Shown here: positions 27,088 to 34,091 of the stretch, piece after piece
Position numbering within the stretch: position 1 is the first letter of the stretch
How the letters are laid out: each line of letters begins with the position of its first letter
From: JAXMAZ01 sp046350115
GTDB taxonomy: Bacteria > Planctomycetota > Planctomycetia > Gemmatales > Gemmataceae
NCBI GenBank assembly: GCA_046350115.1
Contig: JAXMAZ010000013.1
Span: forward strand, 1 to 64,000
Length of the DNA stretch: 64,000 bases
Direction of reading: 5' to 3'
Program-made: the position numbers and the translations under genes
The notes under the pieces: model-generated
What the model was told of the DNA's origin: nothing
The model's input: only the letters and a program-made list of their open reading frames with translations
Database searches by the model: none

Positions 27088-27125
27088 GCGGGGCGGCACC
27101 TGTTAGTCAGCAGGTGCCGCCCCGC
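27088..27125 (+). terminator. Hairpin ending the membrane/TPR gene pair
   Basis: A perfect 15-bp stem (GCGGGGCGGCACCTG and complement) closes an eight-base loop, 31 bases after the stop codon. No T-run follows, so it may need a factor to terminate. The rest of 27057-27442 has no gene; it contains an AT-rich promoter-like area at about 27200-27290. Confidence 0.6.
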
Positions 27126-27245
27126 TGCGGTTCCCCGGTAGCCGGGCAAGCCGCCAGCCATCGCCAGTGTATCGACTCAGAACGGCAGCCGCGAGTCACC
27201 GCCGATTTCCCTTCAAATGCTTCTCGCCGAAAAAAAAGCTTCTCG

Positions 27246-27263
27246 TTGCAAATTTATTTGCAA
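27246..27263. promoter_or_regulatory. TTGCAAA palindrome in an AT-rich leader
   Basis: TTGCAAA (27246-27252) and TTTGCAA (27257-27263) form a perfect inverted repeat around TTTA. It lies upstream of the HTH protein gene at 27443, within the only AT-rich stretch nearby, so it may be an operator. A related half-site CGTTGCAAATG occurs at about 24374, before the membrane-protein gene. Confidence 0.4.
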
Positions 27264-27442
27264 ATCTTCTGATCCGGTGGATAGAATCGAACAACGGGGT
27301 CGGCCTCGTCACCCGACCCTGCACCGGCCGGAGCCACCCCTTGGGCGAGCCGCCAGCCAGCCGCCGCTCAGGGACACGGGCCGGAATCAGACACGGGCGA
27401 GGGTCGGCACCACCTCGTCCCGCACGCCGTAGGATGCACGCC

Positions 27443-27856
27443 ATGAGCGACCGGTTTGCGGCGTTGATGGTGGCCGGGCTGGTCCAGCCCGGCCACAACG
27501 TCACGGGCGGTACGAACGCCCACCACCCCTCCCGGGAAGACCTGTTGTTCGAGCAGCTTCAGCAAGTCCGGCTGATGTTCATCGCCCTCTGCGGTGGCGA
27601 CCAGTTCTACGACACCCTCATCCGGGTCGTCGAGGACACCCTGGACAACCAGGCCGTCGCCGAGTTCCTCGGAATTAACCCGGGGAACGCCAGCAGACGG
27701 AAGAAGAAGGTGCGAGCCATCCTGGCCGGCATCGGCGTCGCCACGGTGCTGTTGCAGGAGCAGTTCGAGGCCCTCCGCGAGGCGCTGGCCGACCTGACCC
27801 CGGACGCCGAAGGGCCGCCGCAGGTGTCGCAACTCCCCCTCGCCCTGCCCGCTTAA
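27443..27856 (+). CDS. Small helical protein with an HTH-like segment (137 aa)
   Basis: A 137-residue protein starting MSDRFAALMVAGLVQPG; an AGGA site is eight bases before the ATG. The middle is helical (LLFEQLQQVRLMFIAL) and contains NQAVAEFLGINPGNASRRKKKVRA, which reads like a region-4 or HTH segment with a basic recognition helix. The C-terminal third is helical and acidic. I infer a DNA-binding regulator for the exported-protein genes that follow, but the family is not recognised. An in-frame ATG nine bases upstream is an equal alternative. Confidence 0.55.
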   Translation: MSDRFAALMVAGLVQPGHNVTGGTNAHHPSREDLLFEQLQQVRLMFIALCGGDQFYDTLIRVVEDTLDNQAVAEFLGINPGNASRRKKKVRAILAGIGVATVLLQEQFEALREALADLTPDAEGPPQVSQLPLALPA

Positions 27857-28000
27857 GCGACGCGGAGCGGGTCAGAGCCGCCGGGCCGCCCAGAAGGGCG
27901 GCCCGGTTGCATTTAGCGGCGCAAGCCGGGCAGTTGGACGAGGGGCCATCGTCCCTCCGCAGGTTCGACGAGCCTGTGGCGAGTATCCGAGGGCACTCTG

Positions 28001-28369
28001 ATGTACAAGCTGCTCATGACGTTCGCGGCGGCCGGGGTGGTCGGGTCGGCCGGGGCCGCCCCGGCCGACGACCGGAAGGCCGGCGGGCGGACGTGGTCGT
28101 GCGAGGACGAGTTCCCGGCGTGGACGGAGGTTGCCCGACCGCCGTGCCGGTGCCCGACACCGAAGCCGGTGCCGATGCCGGCCAAGGCAGTGAACACGGT
28201 CTGCCCGATGAGCTTCCTGCCGGTCAATCCGCGGATGACGACCCGCTGGCAGAACCTGACGGTTGGGTTCCACTCGGCCGCGTGCCGCGGGCTGTGGGAG
28301 CGGCTCGACGACGAGCAGAAGCTGCGGCGGTTGGCGAAGGCGATGGAGATGGAGCTGAGCCGGAAGTGA
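28001..28369 (+). CDS. Exported YHS-like protein (122 aa)
   Basis: A 122-residue protein with a signal peptide (MYKLLMTFAAAGVVGSAGAA). The mature part has a Cys-rich start (WSCEDEFPAW, then PPCRCPTPKP) and a C-terminal region VCPMSFLPVNPRMTTRW with FHSAACRGLWERL, which resembles the small metal-binding YHS domain (CPV-x-PV, then C at the loop). Four cysteines are available for metal or disulfide bonds. It is one of several short exported proteins in a row, each with its own terminator. The function is unknown; metal binding is a guess from the motif. Confidence 0.6.
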   Translation: MYKLLMTFAAAGVVGSAGAAPADDRKAGGRTWSCEDEFPAWTEVARPPCRCPTPKPVPMPAKAVNTVCPMSFLPVNPRMTTRWQNLTVGFHSAACRGLWERLDDEQKLRRLAKAMEMELSRK

Positions 28370-28377
28370 CGTCGGTT

Positions 28378-28414
28378 GACGGCCTGGCACTCTTCCCGGG
28401 GGTGCCAGGCCGTC
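28378..28414 (+). terminator. Terminator-like hairpin
   Basis: A perfect 13-bp stem (GACGGCCTGGCAC and complement) around an 11-base loop starts nine bases after the stop of the YHS-like gene. A short TT follows. Confidence 0.7.
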
Positions 28415-28487
28415 TTCGCGCGCATAGGTGGCGGTAGGACGAGGGGAGGGTGTCCCCTCGGGTTTACTAACTGCTAGGGGGTGGGTG

Positions 28488-29009
28488 ATGACCCGGTACG
28501 TTTGGGCGGCGGCGGCGGCGGCGGTGCTCAGCCACGGGTTGCAAGCCGAGGACCACAAGCACCCGAAGGACCCGTGCCCGAAGGGCACGCACGAGGTCAC
28601 CCGCGAGACGAGTTCGACGGTCGGCGGGAGCGCCGGCGGCAACGTCAACGGCGGGGTGTTCGGCGGCAACGGGTCGGTGAACGGCAGCCGGACGACCAAG
28701 GAGACGTCGAAGGTGTGCCGGGACAACACGGCCGGCGGGGTGAAGGAGGGGGCCGGCAAGGCCGGTCCGAGCGCAGGGTCGGCTGGCAAGGGCGGGAGCG
28801 GGGCGGCCGCCGGGAAGTCGGGCGGCGGGCCGGCCGGCAAGTCTGGCGGGAACAGTGGCGGGGCCGGCCGAGGCGGGTCCGGGGGCAGCGGCAAGGGCGG
28901 CGGTGGCTCGGGGGGCGGTGGGAAGGGGCGGCGGCAAGCGGTAAGCTGTGCGTCGGGCCGGGCACCATCGATGGTGCCCGGCCCTTTTCGTGCGCACTCG
29001 GCCGTGTAG
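28488..29009 (+). CDS. Glycine-rich exported protein
   Basis: Up to 173 residues, starting MTRYVWAAAAAAVLSHGLQA, a signal peptide. Then comes HKHPKDPCPKGTHEVTRE, and from about residue 45 a low-complexity Gly/Ser/Lys region with GGSGKGGGGSGGGG-like runs. The predicted end lies beyond a strong terminator (28955-28988), which is unusual. One base more or less in the G-rich tract would end the protein at a TAA near 28942, so the true C-terminus is uncertain. It may be a structural or surface protein; nothing catalytic is present. Confidence 0.5.
   Translation: MTRYVWAAAAAAVLSHGLQAEDHKHPKDPCPKGTHEVTRETSSTVGGSAGGNVNGGVFGGNGSVNGSRTTKETSKVCRDNTAGGVKEGAGKAGPSAGSAGKGGSGAAAGKSGGGPAGKSGGNSGGAGRGGSGGSGKGGGGSGGGGKGRRQAVSCASGRAPSMVPGPFRAHSAV
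28955..28988 (+). terminator. Rho-independent terminator
   Basis: GGGCCGGGCACCAT pairs with ATGGTGCCCGGCCC across CG, followed by TTTT (28985-28988). It overlaps the last codons of the Gly-rich frame, which suggests that gene really ends earlier. Confidence 0.8.
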
Positions 29010-29060
29010 GGCGAGGGGAGACGGGCCGTCCGCCACCCCCATCTACAACCGGGGGAAGCC

Positions 29061-29249
29061 ATGCTGACCGTGGTAAAAGAACGGCTCACGCGTAAGGTCG
29101 CGGTCGCCCTGTTCGACCGGCCGCGGGTCGTGCGGGTGGTCGAGTTCGACGCCGACTATCCTGAACACCGGCTGGTGACGTATCGATTCCTGCGACCGCG
29201 AAACGCAGGCCGGCTGTTGCTGCCGTCGCTCGCGACGGGGCGGCGGTGA
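29061..29249 (+). CDS. Small hypothetical protein (62 aa)
   Basis: A 62-residue protein behind a good ribosome-binding site (GGGGGAAG) starting at the ATG 29061. It reads MLTVVKERLTRKVAVALFDR, then an alternating beta-like stretch (RVVRVVEFDADYPEHRLVTYR) and a basic end. It has no signal peptide, unlike its neighbours. The next signal is its own terminator, so it is probably monocistronic. No function is recognised. Confidence 0.55.
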   Translation: MLTVVKERLTRKVAVALFDRPRVVRVVEFDADYPEHRLVTYRFLRPRNAGRLLLPSLATGRR

Positions 29250-29259
29250 TTCCAAACCC

Positions 29260-29296
29260 GGGGCGGCTACTCGGCACGATGCCGGGTAGCCGCCCC
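29260..29296 (+). terminator. Terminator-like hairpin
   Basis: GGGGCGGCTAC (29260-29270) pairs with GTAGCCGCCCC (29286-29296); the 15-base loop can partly pair again (TCGGCA/TGCCGG). It lies just after the small gene. Confidence 0.7.
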
Positions 29297-29419
29297 TGTG
29301 TGTTTCCGATCAGACCAGCGCAACCCTTCGGGTCAGATGAAGGGGGTCGGGTTCGAGGTGGCCACGAGTACCGAGTACCGGGTCGCCCCCGTCCTCCTCA
29401 TCAACCGGGGAGTCGTGTC

Positions 29420-29857
29420 ATGCGGTTCCGCAAGGCGGTGTTGGCCGGGGTGGTGGTGCTGGTCGCCGGCGTCGCCCAGGCCAGCTACATCTGCAAGAGC
29501 CCGTCGGCGTACAGCGGGAAGACCGTCGGTAGCGGTCAGTGCGTGCCGTTCGTCCAGGAAGCGGCCGGTGCCCCGCACACCTCGAAGTGGAAGCAGGGGG
29601 TCCAGGTCCGCGGGAACAAGAATCTGGCCCGCGGGACGGCCATCGCGTCCGGGTGGGCGAACGGGGCCTACCCGAACAAGGCGACGGGGAACCACGCGGC
29701 CATCTACGACGGGCAGGACGACAAGGGCATCTGGGTGTACGACCAGTGGGCCGGCAAGAAGCCGAAGCCGGTCAGCCGCCGGCACATCCCGTTCCGCGGC
29801 GGGAAGGGCAGCCCGAGTAACGACGGCGACGCCTTCTACGTCATCGAGTCGAAGTAA
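29420..29857 (+). CDS. Exported amidase-like protein (BPSL0067 / NlpC-P60-like)
   Basis: A 145-residue protein with a signal peptide (MRFRKAVLAGVVVLVAGVAQA). The mature part matches the BPSL0067-type fold, related to NlpC/P60 cysteine peptidases: GQCVPFVQEA provides the probable catalytic Cys, GNHAAIYDGQD the His, and GIWVYDQW a conserved Trp pair. Related enzymes cut peptide bonds in peptidoglycan, so this one could open the wall locally, help DNA transfer or act against competitors. It has its own leader and terminator. The Cys and His are visible, so it should be active; the substrate is inferred. Confidence 0.7.
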   Translation: MRFRKAVLAGVVVLVAGVAQASYICKSPSAYSGKTVGSGQCVPFVQEAAGAPHTSKWKQGVQVRGNKNLARGTAIASGWANGAYPNKATGNHAAIYDGQDDKGIWVYDQWAGKKPKPVSRRHIPFRGGKGSPSNDGDAFYVIESK

Positions 29858-29861
29858 CCCG

Positions 29862-29893
29862 AAGGCCGGCCACCCGAAGTGGCCGGCCTTTCT
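29862..29893 (+). terminator. Rho-independent terminator
   Basis: AAGGCCGGCCAC and GTGGCCGGCCTT form a 12-bp stem with a CCGAA loop, followed by T-rich sequence, six bases after the amidase stop. Confidence 0.85.
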
Positions 29894-30105
29894 CGTTGAT
29901 GGTCTGGTCTTGCGAGTCTGTTTGCTGCGGACAAGAGGCTTACAATACCCGCCGGGTAGTTCGTCTGCGGTTGACTAACGGCTAGTCACGCCTTGTGCCT
30001 GAGGACGAGTATCGGATTTGCTGCGCGTGTCCGCTGTGGCAAACATCACGCGCAGACCACCCCGGCCGCCGTGTGCGGTCGGGGCGTCGCTCGATCCTGA
30101 CCACG

Positions 30106-31161
30106 TTAGACGCCGACCGCTTTCCGGGCGGCTTCCCGCATGTGAGCGACTTGCCCGGCAAGGTGGCCGTAGGTCTGGCTCACCATCTCCGTCGAGGTGT
30201 GCCCGAGCAGCTCGGCCACCTGGGCCACCCCGACCCCGTTGACGAGCGCCCGGGTGGCAAACGTGTGCCGCAGGTTGTAGCAGACGAACGGCTTCAGGTG
30301 CGGCAGCTTGGCCCGCAGCCGGCGGAACCGGCAGCGGATCGCCTGGCGGGTGAACGCCGCCCCCCGCGGCCCGCGGAACAGCGGCCCGTCCGGGTGCTTG
30401 GCGATCAGCGTCCGGCTTAACACGACCATCGCCGGCGTCAGGTAGACGACCCGCGGCTTGTGCGTCTTCTTGACCGTCTTGTGCTCGGCGAACGCCCACA
30501 CCCCGGCGGCCAGGTTCACCTCGGCGGCCGTCACCCGCGCCACCTCGCTCGGCCGGCAGCCAGTCTCCAGCATGGCCCGCACGAAGTCGCGGAACGGCTG
30601 GTCGCGGATGGCCGCCATGATCTCGCCAATCTCGGCCGGCGACAGCACCCGCGTCCGCCGCTTTGCCCGGCCGGCCTTGAGCGTCCGCAGCGGGTGGGCG
30701 GCGATCAGCCCCTCCTGCTCGGCCCAGGCGAACGCCCGCTTGACGGCCACGACGGCGTGCCGCCTGGCCCCCTTCCATTTCGGGTGGGCGTCCAGCCAGC
30801 GGGTGACTTGGAACGGCTTCAGCTCGGCCGCCGGAGTGCGGCCGCACCGCTGGCAGAACGACCGCAGGAAGTGGCGGTAGTTTTTGAACGTGTCCGGGCT
30901 GTGGTGCTTCTGGCTGTGGTCGAGGAACAGGTCGCAGACGACCGCCGCCAGCACCTGGGCAGGCTTGGGCAGGGTCTTAGCCCCGGTCGCCATCAGCTTG
31001 TAGAAGGCGTCGAGGATGGGCGGCGGGGGGTTCCACCCGGCCTTGGTCTTCCGGGGCGGCGGGGCACCCTCGGGGTGGTCGCCGAGGCGGACCTGCTTGA
31101 AGTGGTGTTCGACGTACCAGGCGGACTTGCTGGCCCGGTACCAGGGCTTGGGCTGCTTCAC
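30106..31161 (-). CDS. int: Tyrosine-type site-specific integrase
   Basis: A 351-residue phage-type integrase. A SAM-like core-binding domain covers about 85-180. The catalytic domain has the Arg in LETGCRPSEV, a K-bearing beta-hairpin (AEHKTVKKTHKPR), YNLRHTFAT with Arg and the following His, LLGHTS, and the nucleophile Tyr in QTYGHL near the C-terminus. The first His of the usual HxxR motif is Tyr here. It would integrate and excise the element by cutting an att core. Its 5' end faces a partial tRNA-Pro gene 170 bases away, the usual arrangement for int and att. Confidence 0.93.
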   Translation of the reverse strand: MKQPKPWYRASKSAWYVEHHFKQVRLGDHPEGAPPPRKTKAGWNPPPPILDAFYKLMATGAKTLPKPAQVLAAVVCDLFLDHSQKHHSPDTFKNYRHFLRSFCQRCGRTPAAELKPFQVTRWLDAHPKWKGARRHAVVAVKRAFAWAEQEGLIAAHPLRTLKAGRAKRRTRVLSPAEIGEIMAAIRDQPFRDFVRAMLETGCRPSEVARVTAAEVNLAAGVWAFAEHKTVKKTHKPRVVYLTPAMVVLSRTLIAKHPDGPLFRGPRGAAFTRQAIRCRFRRLRAKLPHLKPFVCYNLRHTFATRALVNGVGVAQVAELLGHTSTEMVSQTYGHLAGQVAHMREAARKAVGV

Positions 31162-31241
31162 GGCATTCCTCCGGTGAGGAGAGTGCCGGAACGCCTGCTT
31201 TTTCTCCCCCGGACGACCCGTGTCGCCCAGGAGATTTCAGT

Positions 31242-31301
31242 TACCCTGCCCGATACCCTGCCCGGAGATGGTTTCGGCGAGGTGTGCTGCTTGCCGAAAC
31301 C
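31242..31301. promoter_or_regulatory. Direct and inverted repeats before the integrase gene
   Basis: The 11-base sequence TACCCTGCCCG occurs twice, 12 bases apart in register (31242-31252 and 31254-31264). It is followed by the inverted repeat GGTTTCGGC (31270-31278) / GCCGAAACC (31293-31301). The placement between the integrase start and the att core suits arm-type integrase or Xis binding sites, or a terminator. In the rest of 31162-31575 I found only the att core. Confidence 0.45.
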
Positions 31302-31327
31302 CCACGATTCCTAGGCTAAACTACCAG

Positions 31328-31371
31328 TCGGGCTGACAGGATTCGAACCTGCGACCTCTTGGTCCCGAACC
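31328..31371 (-). other. 3' half of a tRNA-Pro(CGG) gene; probable att core
   Basis: Read on the minus strand, the sequence runs from the anticodon loop TTCGGGA (31369-31363, anticodon CGG) through CCAAG, AGGTC, a normal T-arm (GCAGG-TTCGAAT-CCTGT) and the acceptor strand CAGCCCG plus A. Upstream of the loop the 5' anticodon strand does not pair (ACAGG against CCAAG) and no D-arm or 5' acceptor follows, so this is not a functional tRNA. Such 3' tRNA fragments are classic attachment cores. Confidence 0.75.
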
Positions 31372-31575
31372 TGTCGCTCAAGCTCCCGGGAACAACTCAC
31401 TCACTGCAAAGGTGAGCCAATTTGGGGTTTATGAATCGCACACTTCCCGCACAGTACAGCGATTCCACGCTGGCACAAGCCGATTTCACATGGATCGCGG
31501 GGAGTTCCCTGCCATTCCCTGCCATCGCCCTCGAACGGGTTCCCTTACCCTTTTGGGTCGTGCTACGGTCAACCC

Positions 31576-31830
31576 ATGCTCAACTCGTACCTCGGCATCG
31601 CATCCCGAAACGGACTCGAACGACTCTGCCCGGAACACCCCGGGGTGGCCCGCTTCCTGGCGGTTCAGGCGGCAAGGCTGCGGCGACAGCGGGCGGTCCT
31701 CGTTTGGGCCGTCCTCCCGGACGAGGCGGCGGACGACATCATGGAGGAGTTGCGCTTCGGCGAGAAGAAGTCTGCTCTCCGCCTCCTCCAGCACGCGGCC
31801 CGTGACGGCGGCCGGTTGCTGACCGATTGA
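31576..31830 (+). CDS. Small hypothetical protein (84 aa)
   Basis: An 84-residue protein starting MLNSYLGIASRNGLERLCPE at an ATG. The sequence is helical with a hydrophobic centre (AVLVWAVLPDEAADDIMEEL) and a basic end (KSALRLLQHAARDGG). No signal peptide or catalytic motif is present. It is located between the att core and the DUF1016 gene, same strand as the latter. The role is unknown and it may be lost cargo. Confidence 0.45.
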   Translation: MLNSYLGIASRNGLERLCPEHPGVARFLAVQAARLRRQRAVLVWAVLPDEAADDIMEELRFGEKKSALRLLQHAARDGGRLLTD

Positions 31831-31927
31831 CCCCCGGCCTTCCACCCACAAACCCCGTACAGAGATCGGCTTTCGGTGCCGGTGGCCGTTTGGTAGCCTC
31901 AGTCGACTTTGGGCGAGTGGGTTCGAA

Positions 31928-33088
31928 ATGGCCAAGCGGAAACAGAAGGCGAGCGCGGTGGCGCCGGTCGCAGGAGCGGACTACGACGGGCTGGTGTCCG
32001 GCCTGTCCGGTCTCGTCGACCAGGCGCGGACGGCCGCCGCCCGCGTGGTCAACGGCGTCATGGCCGCCACCCACTACGAACTCGGCCGGCGCATCGTCGA
32101 GTTCGAACAGGGCGGCCGGCACCGGGCCGGGTACGGCGACGAACTCATCCGCCGCCTGGCGAGCGATCTGACGAGACGTCACGGCCGCGGGTTTTCACGC
32201 TCGAACCTGTTCCAAATCCGCTCCTTCTACCTCGGCTGGGAGATAGTCCAGACGCCGTCTGGACTTTTCCAGGTCCGGGCCCGACTCGACGACCCGTCAG
32301 AGGGAAAGACCGGGCAGACTATGGCGGCGATCTCCCCGCCGCTGCTGACGACCGAAACCTTCCCCCTGCCGTGGTCACACTACGTGCGGCTGATGACGGT
32401 CGCGAACCGCACCGCCCGCCGGTTCTACGAGGAGGAGGCGATCAGGGGCGGGTGGTCCGTCCGCCAACTCGACCGCCAGGTCTCGACCCGGTTCTACGAA
32501 CGGCTGGCCGGGTCGAAGCGAAAAGGGGAACTCCTGACGAAGGCCCAGGCCGCCCAGCCGGGGGACGCCGTCGAGGCGGCCGAACTGGTCCGCGACCCGT
32601 ACGTGCTCGAGTTCTTGAACCTGACCGACGAGTACGGGGAGAGCGAGCTCGAAGAGGCCATCATCCGCAACCTGGAGGCTTTCCTGGTCGAACTCGGGCA
32701 CGGGTTCACGTTCGTCGCCCGCCAGCGGAAGATCCGGATCGACGCCCAGTGGTACAAGATCGACCTGCTCCTGTTCCACCGCCGGCTCCGCTGCCTGGTC
32801 GTCATCGACCTGAAGATCGGCGCGTTCACCCACGCCGACGCCGGCCAGATGAACCTGTACCTGAACTACGCCCGGGAACACCTGACCGAGCCGGGCGAAC
32901 ACGACCCTGTCGGCCTCATCCTGTGCAGCGAGAAGAGCGACACGGTGGTGAAGTACGCGATGGGCGGGATCAACGCGAAGGTGTTCGCGTCGGAATACCT
33001 CACCGTGCTGCCGAGCGAAGAGGAGCTGCGCGCGGCGATCGAGCGGGCGAAGCTCAGCCTGGTCTCGGCCAACCACCCGCCGAAGTGA
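31928..33088 (+). CDS. DUF1016 / YhcG-like PDDEXK nuclease-domain protein
   Basis: A 386-residue protein. The N-terminal DUF1016 domain has ATHYELGRRIVEFEQGG, then LTRRHGRGFSRSNLFQIRSF and PLPWSHYVRLM. The C-terminal PDDEXK_2-type nuclease domain has EAIIRNLEAFLVELG, then IDAQWYKIDLLLFHRRLRC and VVIDLKIGAFTHADAGQMN (the D...D-x-K catalytic set). The family is widespread in mobile DNA and thought to act on branched or foreign DNA. A 21-bp near-palindrome lies within the gene at 32245-32265. A deletion derivative of this gene is found at 59.55-59.71 kb. Confidence 0.88.
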   Translation: MAKRKQKASAVAPVAGADYDGLVSGLSGLVDQARTAAARVVNGVMAATHYELGRRIVEFEQGGRHRAGYGDELIRRLASDLTRRHGRGFSRSNLFQIRSFYLGWEIVQTPSGLFQVRARLDDPSEGKTGQTMAAISPPLLTTETFPLPWSHYVRLMTVANRTARRFYEEEAIRGGWSVRQLDRQVSTRFYERLAGSKRKGELLTKAQAAQPGDAVEAAELVRDPYVLEFLNLTDEYGESELEEAIIRNLEAFLVELGHGFTFVARQRKIRIDAQWYKIDLLLFHRRLRCLVVIDLKIGAFTHADAGQMNLYLNYAREHLTEPGEHDPVGLILCSEKSDTVVKYAMGGINAKVFASEYLTVLPSEEELRAAIERAKLSLVSANHPPK

Positions 33089-33116
33089 CACACGCGACTC
33101 GACGCCCGTTCCCGCG

Positions 33117-33480
33117 ATGACCGCACAGCATCCCGGGAAGCGGAACGCTCGCGGCGTGTGAGGGAAAGCTGTCCGCCGCCGGAGACGGAGCCGGTATCCG
33201 CCGCAACCCCCTCGGACTCCCTCCGGCTCGGGCAGCACGGGGACGGGACGGGCGTGGGCGGGAGACTCCGCCGGCCCGGAAGGTGAGACCGCCTCGCCGG
33301 GCGAGAGGTCGGTGGTGCAAGGGCCAGCCGCCCGCCGTGACGGGTGAACGCAGCCGCTCGGCTGTCGTGGGATGTCGCTTCACCGATCACCGTCTCGACC
33401 GCCTCCCCCGGCCGGGCTCACGCCGCGAGCGTGAACAGGGCCGCCCCCTGCACGTCGAGCGCCGTCCGGTCGCCGCTGGT
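33117..33480. pseudogene. Remnant of the DUF932 module (copy of 59709-60620)
   Basis: Positions 33117-33260 match 59709-59850 almost base for base, and 33273-33480 match 60412-60620. The last part includes the C-terminal 18 or so codons of a DUF932 gene in minus orientation (near 33417-33480). The DUF6166 gene present at 60.05-60.37 kb is missing here. No gene is intact in 33089-33548. Confidence 0.7.
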
Positions 33481-33548
33481 GGCTCCGTGTCCGGGCGGAG
33501 TAACGTGTGGTCAGCCTCTGCCCATCTCGAACACCCCGGTGATCCGAT

Positions 33549-33959
33549 TCATCCGCTGGACGGTTCGTGCCGCTGCCCGGTCAGATGATGGAGCGCATGG
33601 TCCACGTCACCGAACATCGGAACCACCCGGTCGAATTTGGTAACGGTCCACATGGGCAGCAGTGCCTCGGCTGTCGGCCCGGTGGCGACGAGGCACACCC
33701 GCCCGAACTTGGGAGTGAATCGTCGCACGGCATCGAGTGGCACCGAACCGATCCAGTTCCCGAACCGGTAGTCGAACCCGGTCAGGTCGATGATCACCCC
33801 GGTCGCCGGCCCGGCGGACAGTGCTTCGCTGAGCAGTTGCCGCATCCGCCGACCGTCGTCGTTCCCGTCGGAGCCCATCCCGCCGCGGCCGGTGAACTTC
33901 ACCCACAGCACCCCACCGGGGAGGTGTTCGGTCGTCGCCGCTACCGCGGTGTCGATCAT
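33549..33959 (-). CDS. STAS-like domain protein (136 aa)
   Basis: A 136-residue cytosolic protein starting MIDTAVAATTEHLPGG. The order of strands and helices, with LWVKFTGRG, then RRMRQLLSEALSAGPATGVIIDLTGFDYR, and PLDAVRRFTPKFGRVCLVATG, resembles STAS/anti-sigma-antagonist domains that control regulators through binding partners. The typical phosphorylatable Ser within D-x-S is replaced by FDYRFGNW, so switching by phosphorylation is doubtful. It stands alone and starts a region of chromosomal-type genes. The family call is tentative. Confidence 0.5.
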   Translation of the reverse strand: MIDTAVAATTEHLPGGVLWVKFTGRGGMGSDGNDDGRRMRQLLSEALSAGPATGVIIDLTGFDYRFGNWIGSVPLDAVRRFTPKFGRVCLVATGPTAEALLPMWTVTKFDRVVPMFGDVDHALHHLTGQRHEPSSG

Positions 33960-34091
33960 CGCTGCGCCCTCGGTGCGTCTGACCGTCTGGCACATTCAGC
34001 CCGCCCACCCGGACCGGTCGGCGCCGGGCGAGCGGTCCGGGTATCATGCACTCGTCCAAGTTTGTCCGCCGCCGGCCCGACGGGAGTTGCG

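Noticed and set aside
5553..31371. A self-sufficient conjugative element
   Set aside because: Relaxase and coupling protein are present, but no VirB4, VirB6, VirB8-10 or pilus gene was found, so mobilizable is the better description.
31321..31400. Complete tRNA-Pro gene at the integrase
   Set aside because: The 5' anticodon strand does not pair and there is no D-arm or 5' acceptor strand, so only the 3' half is present.
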